Below, in pieces: positions 38,145-50,430 of a DNA stretch of 57,335 nt. The DNA is taken from the NCBI GenBank assembly GCA_028817225.1, contig JAPPQC010000005.1, positions 1 to 57,335 on the forward strand, given 5' to 3'. Within the stretch, counting starts at the first letter, position 1; every line of letters begins with the position of its first letter. Source of the stretch: Gammaproteobacteria bacterium. Lineage in GTDB: Bacteria > Pseudomonadota > Gammaproteobacteria > Poriferisulfidales > Oxydemutatoraceae. A model generated the notes under the pieces. The model was given only the letters and a program-made list of their open reading frames with translations, had not been told where the DNA came from and searched no databases. A program made the translations under genes and the position numbers.

Positions 38145-38623
38145 TCCCCGTAAGAGATTTTCTCGATCGCCCAGGTCTTGTCGCCGCCGGGCGCGTTGAC
38201 GACGGCGGTGTCGCCCTCGCCCTTGCCGATCAGCGCGCGCGCAATCGGCGATGTGATGGACACCCGGTTGGCCTTCATGTCGGCCTCCGGCTCGCCGACA
38301 ATCTGGCAGGTCATGCGCCGGTCTTCGGCCTCGTCGTAGAGCGTGACGGTCGCGCCGAACACAATCCGGCCATTGTGCTGCACCGTCGCCACATCAATGA
38401 CCTCGCAGAAAGACAGGCACAACTCAATTTCCTTGATGCGGCCCTCGTTGAAACCCTGGCGTTCGCGCGCCGCCTTGTACTCGGCGTTCTCGCTGAGGTC
38501 GCCGTGCTCGCGCGCGGTCTTCAGCGCCTCCTTGATTTTCGGGCGCTCCTCGTTCTTCAGGCGCTGCAATTCCTCGCGCAGTTGCGCCGCGCCTTGTTTC
38601 GTGATGGGTTTTTTCCGTTCCAT
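38141..38623 (-). CDS. greA: Transcription elongation factor GreA
   Basis: A 160-residue factor that rescues backtracked RNA polymerase by stimulating transcript cleavage. The N-terminal coiled coil carries the acidic tip [17 protein letters not shown] with the catalytic Asp and Glu. The C-terminal FKBP-like domain ends [14 protein letters not shown]...KISYGD. It follows carB by 18 bases, the common carA-carB-greA order, and overlaps the mutS stop convergently by 4 bases. Confidence 0.97.
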   Translation of the reverse strand: MERKKPITKQGAAQLREELQRLKNEERPKIKEALKTAREHGDLSENAEYKAARERQGFNEGRIKEIELCLSFCEVIDVATVQHNGRIVFGATVTLYDEAEDRRMTCQIVGEPEADMKANRVSITSPIARALIGKGEGDTAVVNAPGGDKTWAIEKISYGD

Positions 38624-38641
38624 GACTCGCGTCCTCCGCCG

Positions 38642-41841
<3,200 letters not shown>

Positions 41842-41842
<1 letters not shown>

Positions 41843-43005
41843 CAGCGGCGCGCCTGCTGTGTCCCCTGCTGCATCCCTTGTTTCATCTCTTGTTGCATCA
41901 GTGCGGCAAACTGCCCGAACAGGCCCGAGACATCATGCGGCCCGGGGCTGGCCTCGGGATGGCCCTGAAAGCCGAACGCCGGTTTTTCGGTGTGGCGTAT
42001 TCCTTGCAGCGAGCCATCAAACAGCGAGCGGTGCGTCGCGCGCAAATGCCCGGGCAAACTCGCCTCTTCAACGCAAAAGCCGTGGTTCTGGCTGGTAATC
42101 AGCACCCGCCCGCTGTCTATTTCCAGCACCGGGTGGTTGGCGCCGTGGTGGCCGAATTTCATCTTCTGCGTGCGCGCGCCGCAGGCAAGCCCCAGCAACT
42201 GGTGGCCGAGGCAGATGCCGAACACCGGCAGGTTGGCGTCGAGCAGTTCGCGTATCGCCTCAATCGCGTAACCGCACGGCTCCGGGTCGCCCGGCCCGTT
42301 CGACAGGAACACGCCGTCGGGGCGGCGTTCAATCACTTCGCGCGCCGGCGTCGTCGCCGGCACGACCTCGACGCGGCAGTTGTGGTCGCTCAGCATCCGC
42401 AGGATGTTGCGCTTGATGCCGTAGTCGTAGGCGACGACCGACCAGCGCGCCTCGCCGGCGTCGGCGTAACCGCCGTCGGCGCGCCACGCGCCCTGTCGCC
42501 AGCGGTAGGTTTTATCGGTCGTGACTTCCGACGCGAGATCCATGCCCTTCAGGCCGGCGAATTCGCCGAGGGCGGCGGCGGCGCGCTCGCGCCCGACCGA
42601 CTCATCGAACAGCACGCCGTTCATCGCGCCGAAGCGCCGCAGATGGCGCGTCAGTTGCCGCGTGTCCATGTCGGCGGCGGCGGTGATGCGGTGGCGCGAC
42701 AGCCAGGCGCCGAGGTCGTCGCGACTGCGCCAGTTGCTGGCGCACGCCGGCACATCGCGCACCACGAGGCCCGCCGCGTGAATGCGCGCCGCTTCGTCGT
42801 CTTCATCGTTGACGCCGGTGTTGCCGATGTGCGGGCAGGTCAGCGTCACAATCTGGCGGGCGTAGGACGGGTCGCTCACAATCTCCTGGTAACCCGTCAT
42901 CGCGGTGTTGAAGACCACCTCGCCGACGCTGCATCCGGCGTGGCCGATGGAACGGCCCTCCAGCAGGGTGTCGTCTTCCAACAGCAGAAACGCGGACTTT
43001 GTCAT
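41842..43005 (-). CDS. carA: Carbamoyl-phosphate synthase small subunit
   Basis: A 387-residue glutamine amidotransferase subunit that supplies ammonia to CarB. The start [11 protein letters not shown] aligns with the family; the longer frame runs through the promoter. The class I triad is Cys265 (GICLGHQ), His349 and Glu351 ([11 protein letters not shown]). The C-terminus has a short Gln/Met-rich tail ([18 protein letters not shown]) that is not typical and looks like a small repeat expansion. It is coupled to carB. Confidence 0.97.
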
Positions 43006-43038
43006 CAAGAAACAGCAATGGGGGCGGGGCGGGCGTTC

Positions 43039-43067
43039 AGTATAAGCGGCGGCGGCGGCGGTGGCAA
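43039..43067 (-). promoter_or_regulatory. Sigma70 promoter of carA-carB-greA
   Basis: On the minus strand, TTGCCA (43067-43062), 17 bases and TATACT (43044-43039). The predicted leader to the carA ATG is about 27 bases. I see no obvious arginine box or attenuator in that short leader. Confidence 0.65.
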
Positions 43068-43082
43068 CGCATGGCTGCCGCA

Positions 43083-44000
43083 TCAGGCGTCCGTCAGCGG
43101 CAGCACTTCGGCGATGTCGCGCGCCTGCGCGAGACACATCAGCAGGCGCTCAAAGCCCGCCGCGACGCCGGAACAGTCCGGCAGGCCCGGTTTGCCGGGA
43201 CGCTCAAGCGCCGCCAGAAAGCGCTCGTCCGGGACGGTTTCGGCGAGGCCGAGGCGCGCGCGGCGCGCGTTGTCGGCGGCGAAGCGCGCGCGGTAGTCGG
43301 CGGCGGCGGTCAGTTCCTGAAACCCGTTGGCGAGTTCCATGCCGCCGTAGAAGACTTCAAACCGCTGCGCGTGGCCCTGCTCCGAAATGCGCGCATACGA
43401 CGCCTGCCGCGCCGGGAAATCATAAACGGCGGTCAGGACATCGCGGCTGAAATGATGGCCGGCCATTTGTGCCAGCAGAAAGTCCAGCGCGTCAAAGGCG
43501 TCGCGGCAGCCGCGCAGGCCCTGTTCCGCCGCGAGCGTTTGCAGGCGTTTGTCATCGTCCGGCATCTCAGTGCCGAAGGCGCCGGCAAACGCATCGCGGT
43601 ATGAGAGTCGCACCGGCGCGGCGGGGTTCAGCGGGCGCAGGATTTGCGACAGCAGTTCCAGCGTTTCATCGAGCAGACGCCGGTAATCCATGCCGACGCG
43701 GTACCATTCCAGCAGCGTGAATTCAGGCCGGTGCAGCCGTCCGCTTTCATCGCTTCTGAAGACCGGCCCCAACTGCCAGATGTCGCCGCTGCCCGCCGCC
43801 AGCAGGCGCTTCATCTCGAATTCGGGCGAAGTCCTGAGCCAACCGCCGCCGGCGGCCACGCTGCCGATGCCGACCTCGCTGACCGGCGCGCCGACAAGAC
43901 ACGGCGTCGCCACTTCCAGCACATTGCGCGCGCTGAAAAAGGCGCGGATTTGCGCGGCGACCTGCGCGCGCAGTCGCAGACATTGCGCCGCCTTCGCCAA
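43083..44000 (-). CDS. epmA: EF-P lysine ligase (EpmA/GenX/PoxA)
   Basis: A 305-residue class II lysyl-tRNA-synthetase-like ligase that attaches beta-lysine to EF-P. Motif 2 region [21 protein letters not shown] and motif 3 region [15 protein letters not shown] are intact; the anticodon-binding domain of LysRS is absent. The frame begins with TTG directly after the efp TGA; no better start exists before the conserved region, so translation probably relies on coupling. It is adjacent to its substrate gene efp. Confidence 0.93.
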   Translation of the reverse strand: MAKAAQCLRLRAQVAAQIRAFFSARNVLEVATPCLVGAPVSEVGIGSVAAGGGWLRTSPEFEMKRLLAAGSGDIWQLGPVFRSDESGRLHRPEFTLLEWYRVGMDYRRLLDETLELLSQILRPLNPAAPVRLSYRDAFAGAFGTEMPDDDKRLQTLAAEQGLRGCRDAFDALDFLLAQMAGHHFSRDVLTAVYDFPARQASYARISEQGHAQRFEVFYGGMELANGFQELTAAADYRARFAADNARRARLGLAETVPDERFLAALERPGKPGLPDCSGVAAGFERLLMCLAQARDIAEVLPLTDA

Positions 44001-44567
44001 TCACTTGACCCGGCTTACATACTCGCCGCTGCGGGTGTCCACGCGCAGCACTTCGCCTTCCTCGACGAACAGCGGCACCTTGACGACGGCGCCGGTCTCC
44101 AGTTTCGCCGGTTTGACGCCGCCGCTGGCGGTGTCGCCACGCACGCCGGGGTCGGTCTCGACGACCTTCAGTTCGACGAAATTGGGCGGCGTCACCGCAA
44201 TCGGGCGCCCATTGTAGAGCGTGACGACGCAGACATCCTGCTCGCGCAGCCAGTTCTCGGCGCCGTCCATCGCGGCGGCGTCGGCGGCGTATTGCTCGTA
44301 GGTCGCGTTGTCCATGAAATGCCACTGGCCGCCGTCGGTGTAGAGGTAGCCCAGTTCCGTCTCAATGACATCGGCGGCCTCTATCGTTTCACCTGACTTG
44401 AAGGTCTTGTCAATCACGCGCCCGCTCAGCAGGTTGCGCAACTTGACGCGGTTGAACGCCTGCCCCTTGCCCGGCTTGACAAACTCGTTGCCGAGAATCG
44501 CGTGCGGCTCGCCGTCCAGCAAAACCTTCAGGCCGGCGCGGAATTCGTTGGTGCTATAATTCGCCAT
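44001..44567 (-). CDS. efp: Translation elongation factor P
   Basis: A 188-residue factor that relieves ribosome stalling at polyproline. Three beta-barrel domains, with the modified lysine at Lys34 in the loop VKPGKGQAF, which is the lysine used for beta-lysylation. GGGAGG lies 4 bases before the ATG and a matching promoter is seen just upstream, inside epmB. epmA follows and epmB diverges, so substrate and both modification enzymes are clustered. Confidence 0.97.
   Translation of the reverse strand: MANYSTNEFRAGLKVLLDGEPHAILGNEFVKPGKGQAFNRVKLRNLLSGRVIDKTFKSGETIEAADVIETELGYLYTDGGQWHFMDNATYEQYAADAAAMDGAENWLREQDVCVVTLYNGRPIAVTPPNFVELKVVETDPGVRGDTASGGVKPAKLETGAVVKVPLFVEEGEVLRVDTRSGEYVSRVK
44555..44560 (+). 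promoter_or_regulatory. Candidate -10 box of epmB inside efp
   Basis: A perfect TATAAT on the plus strand, 8 bases before the epmB GTG and overlapping codons 3-5 of efp. No clear -35. If used, the epmB message would be leaderless or nearly so. Confidence 0.4.
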
Positions 44568-44568
44568 C

Positions 44569-45576
44569 GTGCCTCCCGACGACAGTTATACCAGCCCGCC
44601 GCACACAAGCCAACCGTCGCGCCCCGCAGACAACATCACCCGCGCCGATGATTTGTGCCGCATGCTCGGCCTGCCGGCGCGCACCGCGGGCGCCCTTGCA
44701 CCGCGCGATTGCGCCGAATTTCCGCTGAAAGTGCCGCGCGCGTGGCTGAACCGCATTCGCCGCGGCGACGCCGCCGACCCGCTGCTGCGCCAGGTGCTGC
44801 CGGTGGCCGCCGAAAGCGCGCAAACCCCCGGCTTCGGCGCCGACGCGGTCGGCGACCTGGCCGCCGGCGCCGGCAACGGCATTCTGCACAAATACCGCCA
44901 CCGCGTGCTGCTGGTCGTGACCGGCGCCTGCGCGATTCACTGCCGTTATTGTTTTCGCCGTCATTTTCCGTACCGCGGCCACACGCTGGCCGGCCATCTC
45001 GACGCCGCCATGGAGTACATCGCCGCGCGCCGCGACATCGAGGAAGTCATCCTCAGCGGCGGCGACCCGCTGACGCTGGCCAACCGCAAACTGTTTGATT
45101 TGTGCGAGCGCCTTGAGGCGGTGCCGCATGTTACGCGCATCCGCATCCACACGCGGCTGCCGGTGGCAAACCCGGAGCGGATGGATTCCGAATGGCTGGC
45201 GTGGTCGAGGCGGCGCCCCAAGCCGTATCTGATGGTGCTGCATATCAATCATCCCGCCGAACTGGACCGCGACGCCGCGCGCGCCGTCGGCGCGATGCGG
45301 CACTGGACGCTGCTGAACCAGGCGGTATTGCTGAAAGGCGTCAATGACGACGCCGAAACGCTGGCGCGCCTGAGCCGGCGCTGCTTTGAGGCCGGCGTGC
45401 TGCCCTATTATCTGCATCTGCTCGACCGCGTGCGCGGCGCCGCGCATTTCGAGGTGGACGAGGCGGCGGCGCGGCGCCTGATGCGCGAGGTCGCCGCGCG
45501 CCTGCCCGGCTACCTGGTGCCGAAACTGGCGCGCGAAACCCCCGGCGCCGCGGCCAAAGACCTCATCGCCTACTAA
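44569..45576 (+). CDS. epmB: L-lysine 2,3-aminomutase for EF-P (EpmB)
   Basis: A 335-residue radical SAM, PLP-dependent enzyme that makes the beta-lysine used by EpmA. The iron-sulfur motif is Cys121, Cys125, Cys128 ([15 protein letters not shown]). SGGDPL follows, and the C-terminal [10 protein letters not shown] ends as in E. coli EpmB. The GTG start is one base away from the divergent efp ATG; homology begins soon after, so the start cannot be much later. No Shine-Dalgarno is possible other than inside efp. Its stop overlaps that of the next, convergent gene. Confidence 0.94.
   Translation: MPPDDSYTSPPHTSQPSRPADNITRADDLCRMLGLPARTAGALAPRDCAEFPLKVPRAWLNRIRRGDAADPLLRQVLPVAAESAQTPGFGADAVGDLAAGAGNGILHKYRHRVLLVVTGACAIHCRYCFRRHFPYRGHTLAGHLDAAMEYIAARRDIEEVILSGGDPLTLANRKLFDLCERLEAVPHVTRIRIHTRLPVANPERMDSEWLAWSRRRPKPYLMVLHINHPAELDRDAARAVGAMRHWTLLNQAVLLKGVNDDAETLARLSRRCFEAGVLPYYLHLLDRVRGAAHFEVDEAAARRLMREVAARLPGYLVPKLARETPGAAAKDLIAY
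44585..44613 (-). promoter_or_regulatory. efp promoter inside epmB
   Basis: On the minus strand, TTGGCT (44613-44608), 17 bases and TATAAC (44590-44585), followed by the strong ribosome binding site of efp. The element lies within the first 15 codons of epmB. Confidence 0.6.
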
Positions 45577-48500
45577 TACGCGCGTTGATACGCGCGGCGC
45601 GGCGTGCGCCGCCCTTGCGGGGCGAGCGGGGTGAACAGCGCGAGCAGCGTCAGCAGCAGCAAAACACCGACACCGGCCAGGCCGAAACTGCCGCTGCCGC
45701 CAGTGATGGCGCCCGTGGCTCCGCCGCCGCCGCCGCCGCCGATGCCCTGGGCAGTGCCCACCACCGTATCCCTGCGCATCGCCTCGCTTGTGCCGACCGG
45801 ATCCTTGATGATGCCGTTCATCTCGCCGTCCTCGTCATTCGGGCCGCCGTCCACGATGTAGAGCACCACGCAAAGGTCGCCGACCGCTTTTGCGCGCTCG
45901 AGATTGCCGTCGGCGTCGCGGTACGGGCTGGCGGCGGTGCCGTCGTCGGTCGGGCAGACGCCGTTTTCGTCCGCCGGCGCAAAGCCGAATTCATTGCCGC
46001 CCGGCTCGTCGTCCACCGTGAAAGCCTCGGTCTGCGTACTGTCGGCGCCGCGGTATTTGTACAGAAACAGCGAGGTCGTGCCGGACAGCATTTGCGGCAG
46101 CGGAATAATCACCCCCGCGCGGCCTCCCGTCACCGTCGCGGTCGTCGCCCGCGCCGTCGTCGAGGTGTCCACCGACGGCGCCACGCCGCTGATGTCAAAG
46201 TCGTAGGTCACCTCAAAGGGCGTGTCGTCCACCGAGGCCGGCAGGCGCACATCGGCTTCCGACGCCGAGTATTTTTCGTAGTCGTCCATGTAGCCCATGT
46301 CGTCGAGATCATCCTCGTCCGCCAGCGTCTGCGACGAGGCGCGCGCCCGGGTTCTGTCGCCCGCGCTCAACTCGTGCACCGGCAGCACCGGGCGGATGTG
46401 ATCCTGCGGGTTGACGGTCATCCCGGTGCCGCTCGACACCATGACCGGCAAACCCGCGATGTCCGGATACGGGTCCTGCTCGTTCGGGATGCTGTCGCCG
46501 TCGTTGTCGCCCATCAGGTCCGCCACCATTCTGCTGCCGCCGGCGGCCAGCATCGGCACCACCGGCCAACTCAGCGTAACCGTCGCGGTCTGCGTCGTGG
46601 CGTAGTCGCCCCGGGCGATGGCCGAGGCCGTTACAATCAGCGACACGCTGGCGCCGGTCGTCCCGGCAAAACCGGCGGGCACATCAAAGCGGGCGGTGAT
46701 GACTCTTTCGCCCGCCTCATCGGCCAGCCCGACATCGCGGATGTTGGCCAGGTGCTCGCTTCCCGCTATCACGCCGCCGGCGTACAGCACCGGAATCGTC
46801 ACCTTGTAGTTTGTGCCGCCTTCCTCGACGAGGGTTCTTTCCTCGCTGTCATCGTCTTTCGTCAACGCCGGACGGCCCAGACTCGGCGCCACGCCCTCAA
46901 GGAAATAGACGGCCATCTCGTTGACCGGCCCGATTTCATAACTGGTGGCGCCCGGAAACCCGGTGTTGCCGGGGTCGCCAGAGTCGTAAGCGCGCGTCTC
47001 TGCCGGGTCAATGCGGTAGTTATCCACCGCCTGGTTGCCCGGCGTTCGCGTCAGCGTGGAGGCGTAACTGCGCCGCTCGGCGTCAACCTCCAGTGTCGTG
47101 GCGCTGCCGTCGGGAAGCAGTATGGCCAGGTGCACCGCCGGTTCTGGCACCGGCGCCTCGGCAACCGCCCTGACAAAGATTTCGGTGGCCTCGCGCCGGA
47201 CAAAGTTGCGCGCCGGCGCCATGTTCACGCGCGGAATGCGCTGAATCCGCTGCTCCGGCAATCCGCTTGCCGTGTTGTCCGCTGTCGCCCAGCCTTCATT
47301 ATTGACCGCAAACCAGCCGATGGTGTGCTCCACATTCGGCAGGATGTTCTCAAAATCCACCAGCGCGCAGCCGCCGACAATCAGCGGGGCGTCGTAATTC
47401 GCCGGGAAGCGGCCGGTGCAGCCGTAACTCTCCGAAACATTCACATAGCCGCCTGCGTAGCCGAAGGTGTCGGAAAGGTAGTAGGCGCGGACGGTCGAGG
47501 CGCCGGTAACGGTCACGCCCAGATGGGAGAGGCGCTCGCTGTCGGTCAATCTGCCGGAGGCGACGAAGGCCGTGTTGCCGCCGGTGCCGCGCACCAGCGA
47601 GACTTGCGGCCTGCCAACGGTGTTTATATGCGGATTGGTTCCAAACCTCACCGCCTCGGCGGCGTCCGAAACGCCGTCACCATCGCTGTCCTTGAACTCG
47701 TCGTACAGCATCATTACCCGCGGAATCTCACCGAGCGCAGCCGGGACAGCCTCGCGATTGTGAACATATCCCTCTCTGTCGCCCGGCCTCCTGCCATTCC
47801 AGGAGCTCCTGACAAGCATCTCGCCATATCTCAGCCACAATCTCTCTTCGCCGGTTCTTACCGGGCGCGCCAACTCAAGGACCACAACCCCCGTGCTCGC
47901 GGCGGAAGGCGTTCCGCCGCCAATGGATTCAAGACGCACGCTCTCTATGGGAATGACCGGTCCGCGAAAATCGGGACCCACCCCAATCCGGAAACCTGCA
48001 CACGTCCCAACTTGCTCTTGCGGAATAAAAAAGGACGGGGTAAAGCAGCCGTTCGCCAGCACCGTGTCGGAATCGGGCACATCGTGGTAGGTATTCAAAC
48101 CAATGTCTCTCTCCCGGATTTGCGCCGGCTGGTTCAGCACCGCATACAGACGCTGCGCGCCGACGCCGAAGGCGATGCGCGTGTCATCCTGCGGAAAATG
48201 CAGATTGCCGCTGTTGGCAGGGATGATAAAAGTGTAGGTGGCAGTATCCACGATGCGCCCGGCGCTGTTGCCGCCCAAGTCAGTGTGCTCACTCAACGCA
48301 ATGGTAAAGGTCTCAGTGCTCTCGGCGAAATCGTCCGCCCTCACATTAATAGTCATGCTGTGGTAGTGCTCACGAAGTGAGAGAGCGGCAGAGTCCGTCC
48401 GGGCCTCGGCATCTATGCCGGCACTGATAGGCGGGGTAATAAAGTAATCATAATCATGGGGAACCCTGGCCCCCCTCTCGACAACGCCGATAACGGCATC

Positions 48501-50084
48501 ACCCCCTGTTTGCCATCGAATACGGCTGTGATTCGGGCGGACGGCGCCCGTGAACCTGAGACTGAGATGGAAGGAGCTGCCTTCATGCACAGTGCTTGTT
48601 CGCCCTCTCTCGATTATTTCGATTTTGGAGAGAGTGGTGGAGAAGTGGTCGGGGACAATCGGTATGAGGATGAGGTCAGGTGCAACCCGGTGGCCGGTGC
48701 TCGTCATCACACCCAGGCCCCCCTCGGATATGCCGTAATTGGTAATGCGGATGTCGATATTCTCGTAGTCGTTGTCGGCGTCCGCCACGGCTGTGATAAT
48801 AATGTTGGCTCGACTGGTTCCATTGCTCAGGACACCGAGTTGAAGGTTTCCGGTGGCATCAAAAGCAACACGCTCGCGGGCGGTGTCATCGTAACCGATG
48901 CTGATGTCGTCGCTGTCAATGCCGCCAAAACTCAGTGTCACGAAAGTCTCCGTGCCCGGCCGGGGAGTGCCTATAAACTCGATGGCAACGGTGGCGCTGG
49001 CGCCTTCCTGAATAAAGGCCGGGGGATTGACAAACTGGGCGAAGGTAATCATCTCGCTGGCCCTGACCTCTTGGTCATAGGATGCACCATCAAAAGTCAG
49101 GGCATATTCGTCGGTGCCGTCCGTGCTTTCGTCCAGGTTGGTGTGGCCGACAATCTGGTAGGTGATGGTTTGGGTGTTTTCCGCCACACCATCCTGCGGA
49201 ATCGGAAACTTGGCCTCGACACGGCCCTGATCCGGGAGTTCAGCAGGCATCCTGATACGGGCGATGTTGTCGGTGGTAAGTGTGCCCGATATCACATCAC
49301 CGCCGAGTTCATAGGTAAAGTCAGTGCCGAAATCCCCGTCGGTGACCGCATCGCCCCCGAGTTGCACCAGGACGATGCTGTCCGCCACGCGCTGTTCGCC
49401 CTCAAGTCTCAGACGAAATCTGAATGCGCCAAAATCCCTGTCGTTGGAATTGTGGAAGCCCCTTTCAGCCACGGGGAAGCCGGAGCCCTCATCATCACCG
49501 AGCCGGACGAGAAAAGCCCTTGATTCGCCTCTGTTGGCGGCAATCTCGACACTCTGGACAAAACTTTCAACATCGCGCCCGGAAGGGTCGCGGCCAGAGT
49601 CGGTATGTGCGACCAGCGCAAAAGCAATGGTCTGCGTGGTTTCCCGCGCGAGATCATTCCGAATGTCGAGGTGGACGGTTACGCTGTCGTCGTTGGCCGG
49701 AACCCTGAAAACCCCCCTGCTTTGCGAGTCAAGAAGCTGGGAGCTCCCCAAGGCTGCGAAGGTTGCCCCCCCCCCGTAGCGCATGCGGTACTGATCCTCT
49801 CCCCTCCTGTTTATATCCGGAGTCGGGGCAGCGGCGTCGCCCGCGAACTGGATGGTGACCAGACTGTCGTCCGTGCGCGGCGTGCCGTCAAACTGGATGG
49901 TAATGGTGACGGTTTGCCCTTCCTCCACGACAGCCGGTGAAATGCTGTGGATGTAGGCGCGCGACTGCGCGTGCGCCAAATTTGCGCCGGCCACCAGCCA
50001 CGCGGCGGCAATCATCGTCAACGCGCAGGACGCGCGCAAAAACCGGAAACAACGGGCAAGATGACCCGCAGGCAAAAAATTCAT
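45573..50084 (-). CDS. Giant secreted or surface protein with Calx-beta-like repeats
   Basis: A 1503-residue exported protein. ATG 50084 is preferred over GTG 50093 because GAGG lies 8 bases before it. A signal peptide ends at AHA-Q (about residue 40). At least three Calx-beta-like segments begin with a VEEGQTVTITIQF pattern (about 45, 350, 500). Acidic calcium-binding, thrombospondin-3-like loops appear near 795 (DSDGDGVSDAAE) and 1190 (DNDGDSIPNEQD). The C-terminus has a poly-Gly linker, a hydrophobic helix (about 1463-1483) and a basic tail, the layout of a sorting signal such as GlyGly-CTERM, though not an exact match. It is probably a calcium-dependent adhesin or envelope protein. It stands alone as an operon. 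Confidence 0.75.
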   Translation of the reverse strand: MNFLPAGHLARCFRFLRASCALTMIAAAWLVAGANLAHAQSRAYIHSISPAVVEEGQTVTITIQFDGTPRTDDSLVTIQFAGDAAAPTPDINRRGEDQYRMRYGGGATFAALGSSQLLDSQSRGVFRVPANDDSVTVHLDIRNDLARETTQTIAFALVAHTDSGRDPSGRDVESFVQSVEIAANRGESRAFLVRLGDDEGSGFPVAERGFHNSNDRDFGAFRFRLRLEGEQRVADSIVLVQLGGDAVTDGDFGTDFTYELGGDVISGTLTTDNIARIRMPAELPDQGRVEAKFPIPQDGVAENTQTITYQIVGHTNLDESTDGTDEYALTFDGASYDQEVRASEMITFAQFVNPPAFIQEGASATVAIEFIGTPRPGTETFVTLSFGGIDSDDISIGYDDTARERVAFDATGNLQLGVLSNGTSRANIIITAVADADNDYENIDIRITNYGISEGGLGVMTSTGHRVAPDLILIPIVPDHFSTTLSKIEIIERGRTSTVHEGSSFHLSLRFTGAVRPNHSRIRWQTGGDAVIGVVERGARVPHDYDYFITPPISAGIDAEARTDSAALSLREHYHSMTINVRADDFAESTETFTIALSEHTDLGGNSAGRIVDTATYTFIIPANSGNLHFPQDDTRIAFGVGAQRLYAVLNQPAQIRERDIGLNTYHDVPDSDTVLANGCFTPSFFIPQEQVGTCAGFRIGVGPDFRGPVIPIESVRLESIGGGTPSAASTGVVVLELARPVRTGEERLWLRYGEMLVRSSWNGRRPGDREGYVHNREAVPAALGEIPRVMMLYDEFKDSDGDGVSDAAEAVRFGTNPHINTVGRPQVSLVRGTGGNTAFVASGRLTDSERLSHLGVTVTGASTVRAYYLSDTFGYAGGYVNVSESYGCTGRFPANYDAPLIVGGCALVDFENILPNVEHTIGWFAVNNEGWATADNTASGLPEQRIQRIPRVNMAPARNFVRREATEIFVRAVAEAPVPEPAVHLAILLPDGSATTLEVDAERRSYASTLTRTPGNQAVDNYRIDPAETRAYDSGDPGNTGFPGATSYEIGPVNEMAVYFLEGVAPSLGRPALTKDDDSEERTLVEEGGTNYKVTIPVLYAGGVIAGSEHLANIRDVGLADEAGERVITARFDVPAGFAGTTGASVSLIVTASAIARGDYATTQTATVTLSWPVVPMLAAGGSRMVADLMGDNDGDSIPNEQDPYPDIAGLPVMVSSGTGMTVNPQDHIRPVLPVHELSAGDRTRARASSQTLADEDDLDDMGYMDDYEKYSASEADVRLPASVDDTPFEVTYDFDISGVAPSVDTSTTARATTATVTGGRAGVIIPLPQMLSGTTSLFLYKYRGADSTQTEAFTVDDEPGGNEFGFAPADENGVCPTDDGTAASPYRDADGNLERAKAVGDLCVVLYIVDGGPNDEDGEMNGIIKDPVGTSEAMRRDTVVGTAQGIGGGGGGGATGAITGGSGSFGLAGVGVLLLLTLLALFTPLAPQGRRTPRRAYQRAY

Positions 50085-50214
50085 CGTTCGCACCTCAAAC
50101 TCGCCAAAATCGGCGGTGATAAAACCCGTGCAGCCTGGGCAGCCGCATCAGTATCCCCCGGACTCGCCAGAATCGCCGCCATCATAGCACACCCCGAATC
50201 GCCCGCCATCGCTC

Positions 50215-50242
50215 TTGACGGCAAACGGAAAGCATGGATACT
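50215..50242 (+). promoter_or_regulatory. Promoter-like element of the HicB-like gene
   Basis: TTGACG (50215-50220), 16 bases and GATACT (50237-50242). The predicted transcript start coincides with the ATG at 50250, another leaderless layout. Confidence 0.4.
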
Positions 50243-50249
50243 GTACCGC

Positions 50250-50420
50250 ATGGAACGAATCGCCAATCTGCACATTGAGAAACTGCCGGAAGGCGTCTAT
50301 CTCGCCACTTCCGACGACATTCCCGGGCTGGTGGCCCAGGGCCGCACCATTGCCGAGACGCTTGAAATCGCGCGCGATGTCGCAAGGAAACTGCTGGAGA
50401 ATTTTCTGAACGCGCGATAG
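50250..50420 (+). CDS. Orphan HicB/DUF1902-like small protein
   Basis: A 56-residue protein with the partial RNase H-like fold of HicB-type antitoxins: a beta strand that begins IANLHIEKLPEGVYLATSDD, then IPGLVAQGRTIAETLEIARDV and a helix ending KLLENF. It lacks any DNA-binding extension. No HicA toxin frame is recognisable on either side; upstream is a 165-base gap and downstream the convergent transporter. It may be a solitary antitoxin or a remnant of a toxin-antitoxin pair. Confidence 0.65.
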   Translation: MERIANLHIEKLPEGVYLATSDDIPGLVAQGRTIAETLEIARDVARKLLENFLNAR

Positions 50421-50430
50421 CGCCTGCCCA

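Noticed and set aside
48600..49900. Slightly less GC-rich part of the surface-protein gene, considered as a separate acquired segment.
   Set aside because: The reading frame, repeat style and codon pattern are continuous with the rest of the gene.
50085..50249. Possible HicA toxin ahead of the HicB-like gene.
   Set aside because: The frame in phase with the small protein is open, but its translation lacks the HicA core (catalytic His in a GSH-like context).
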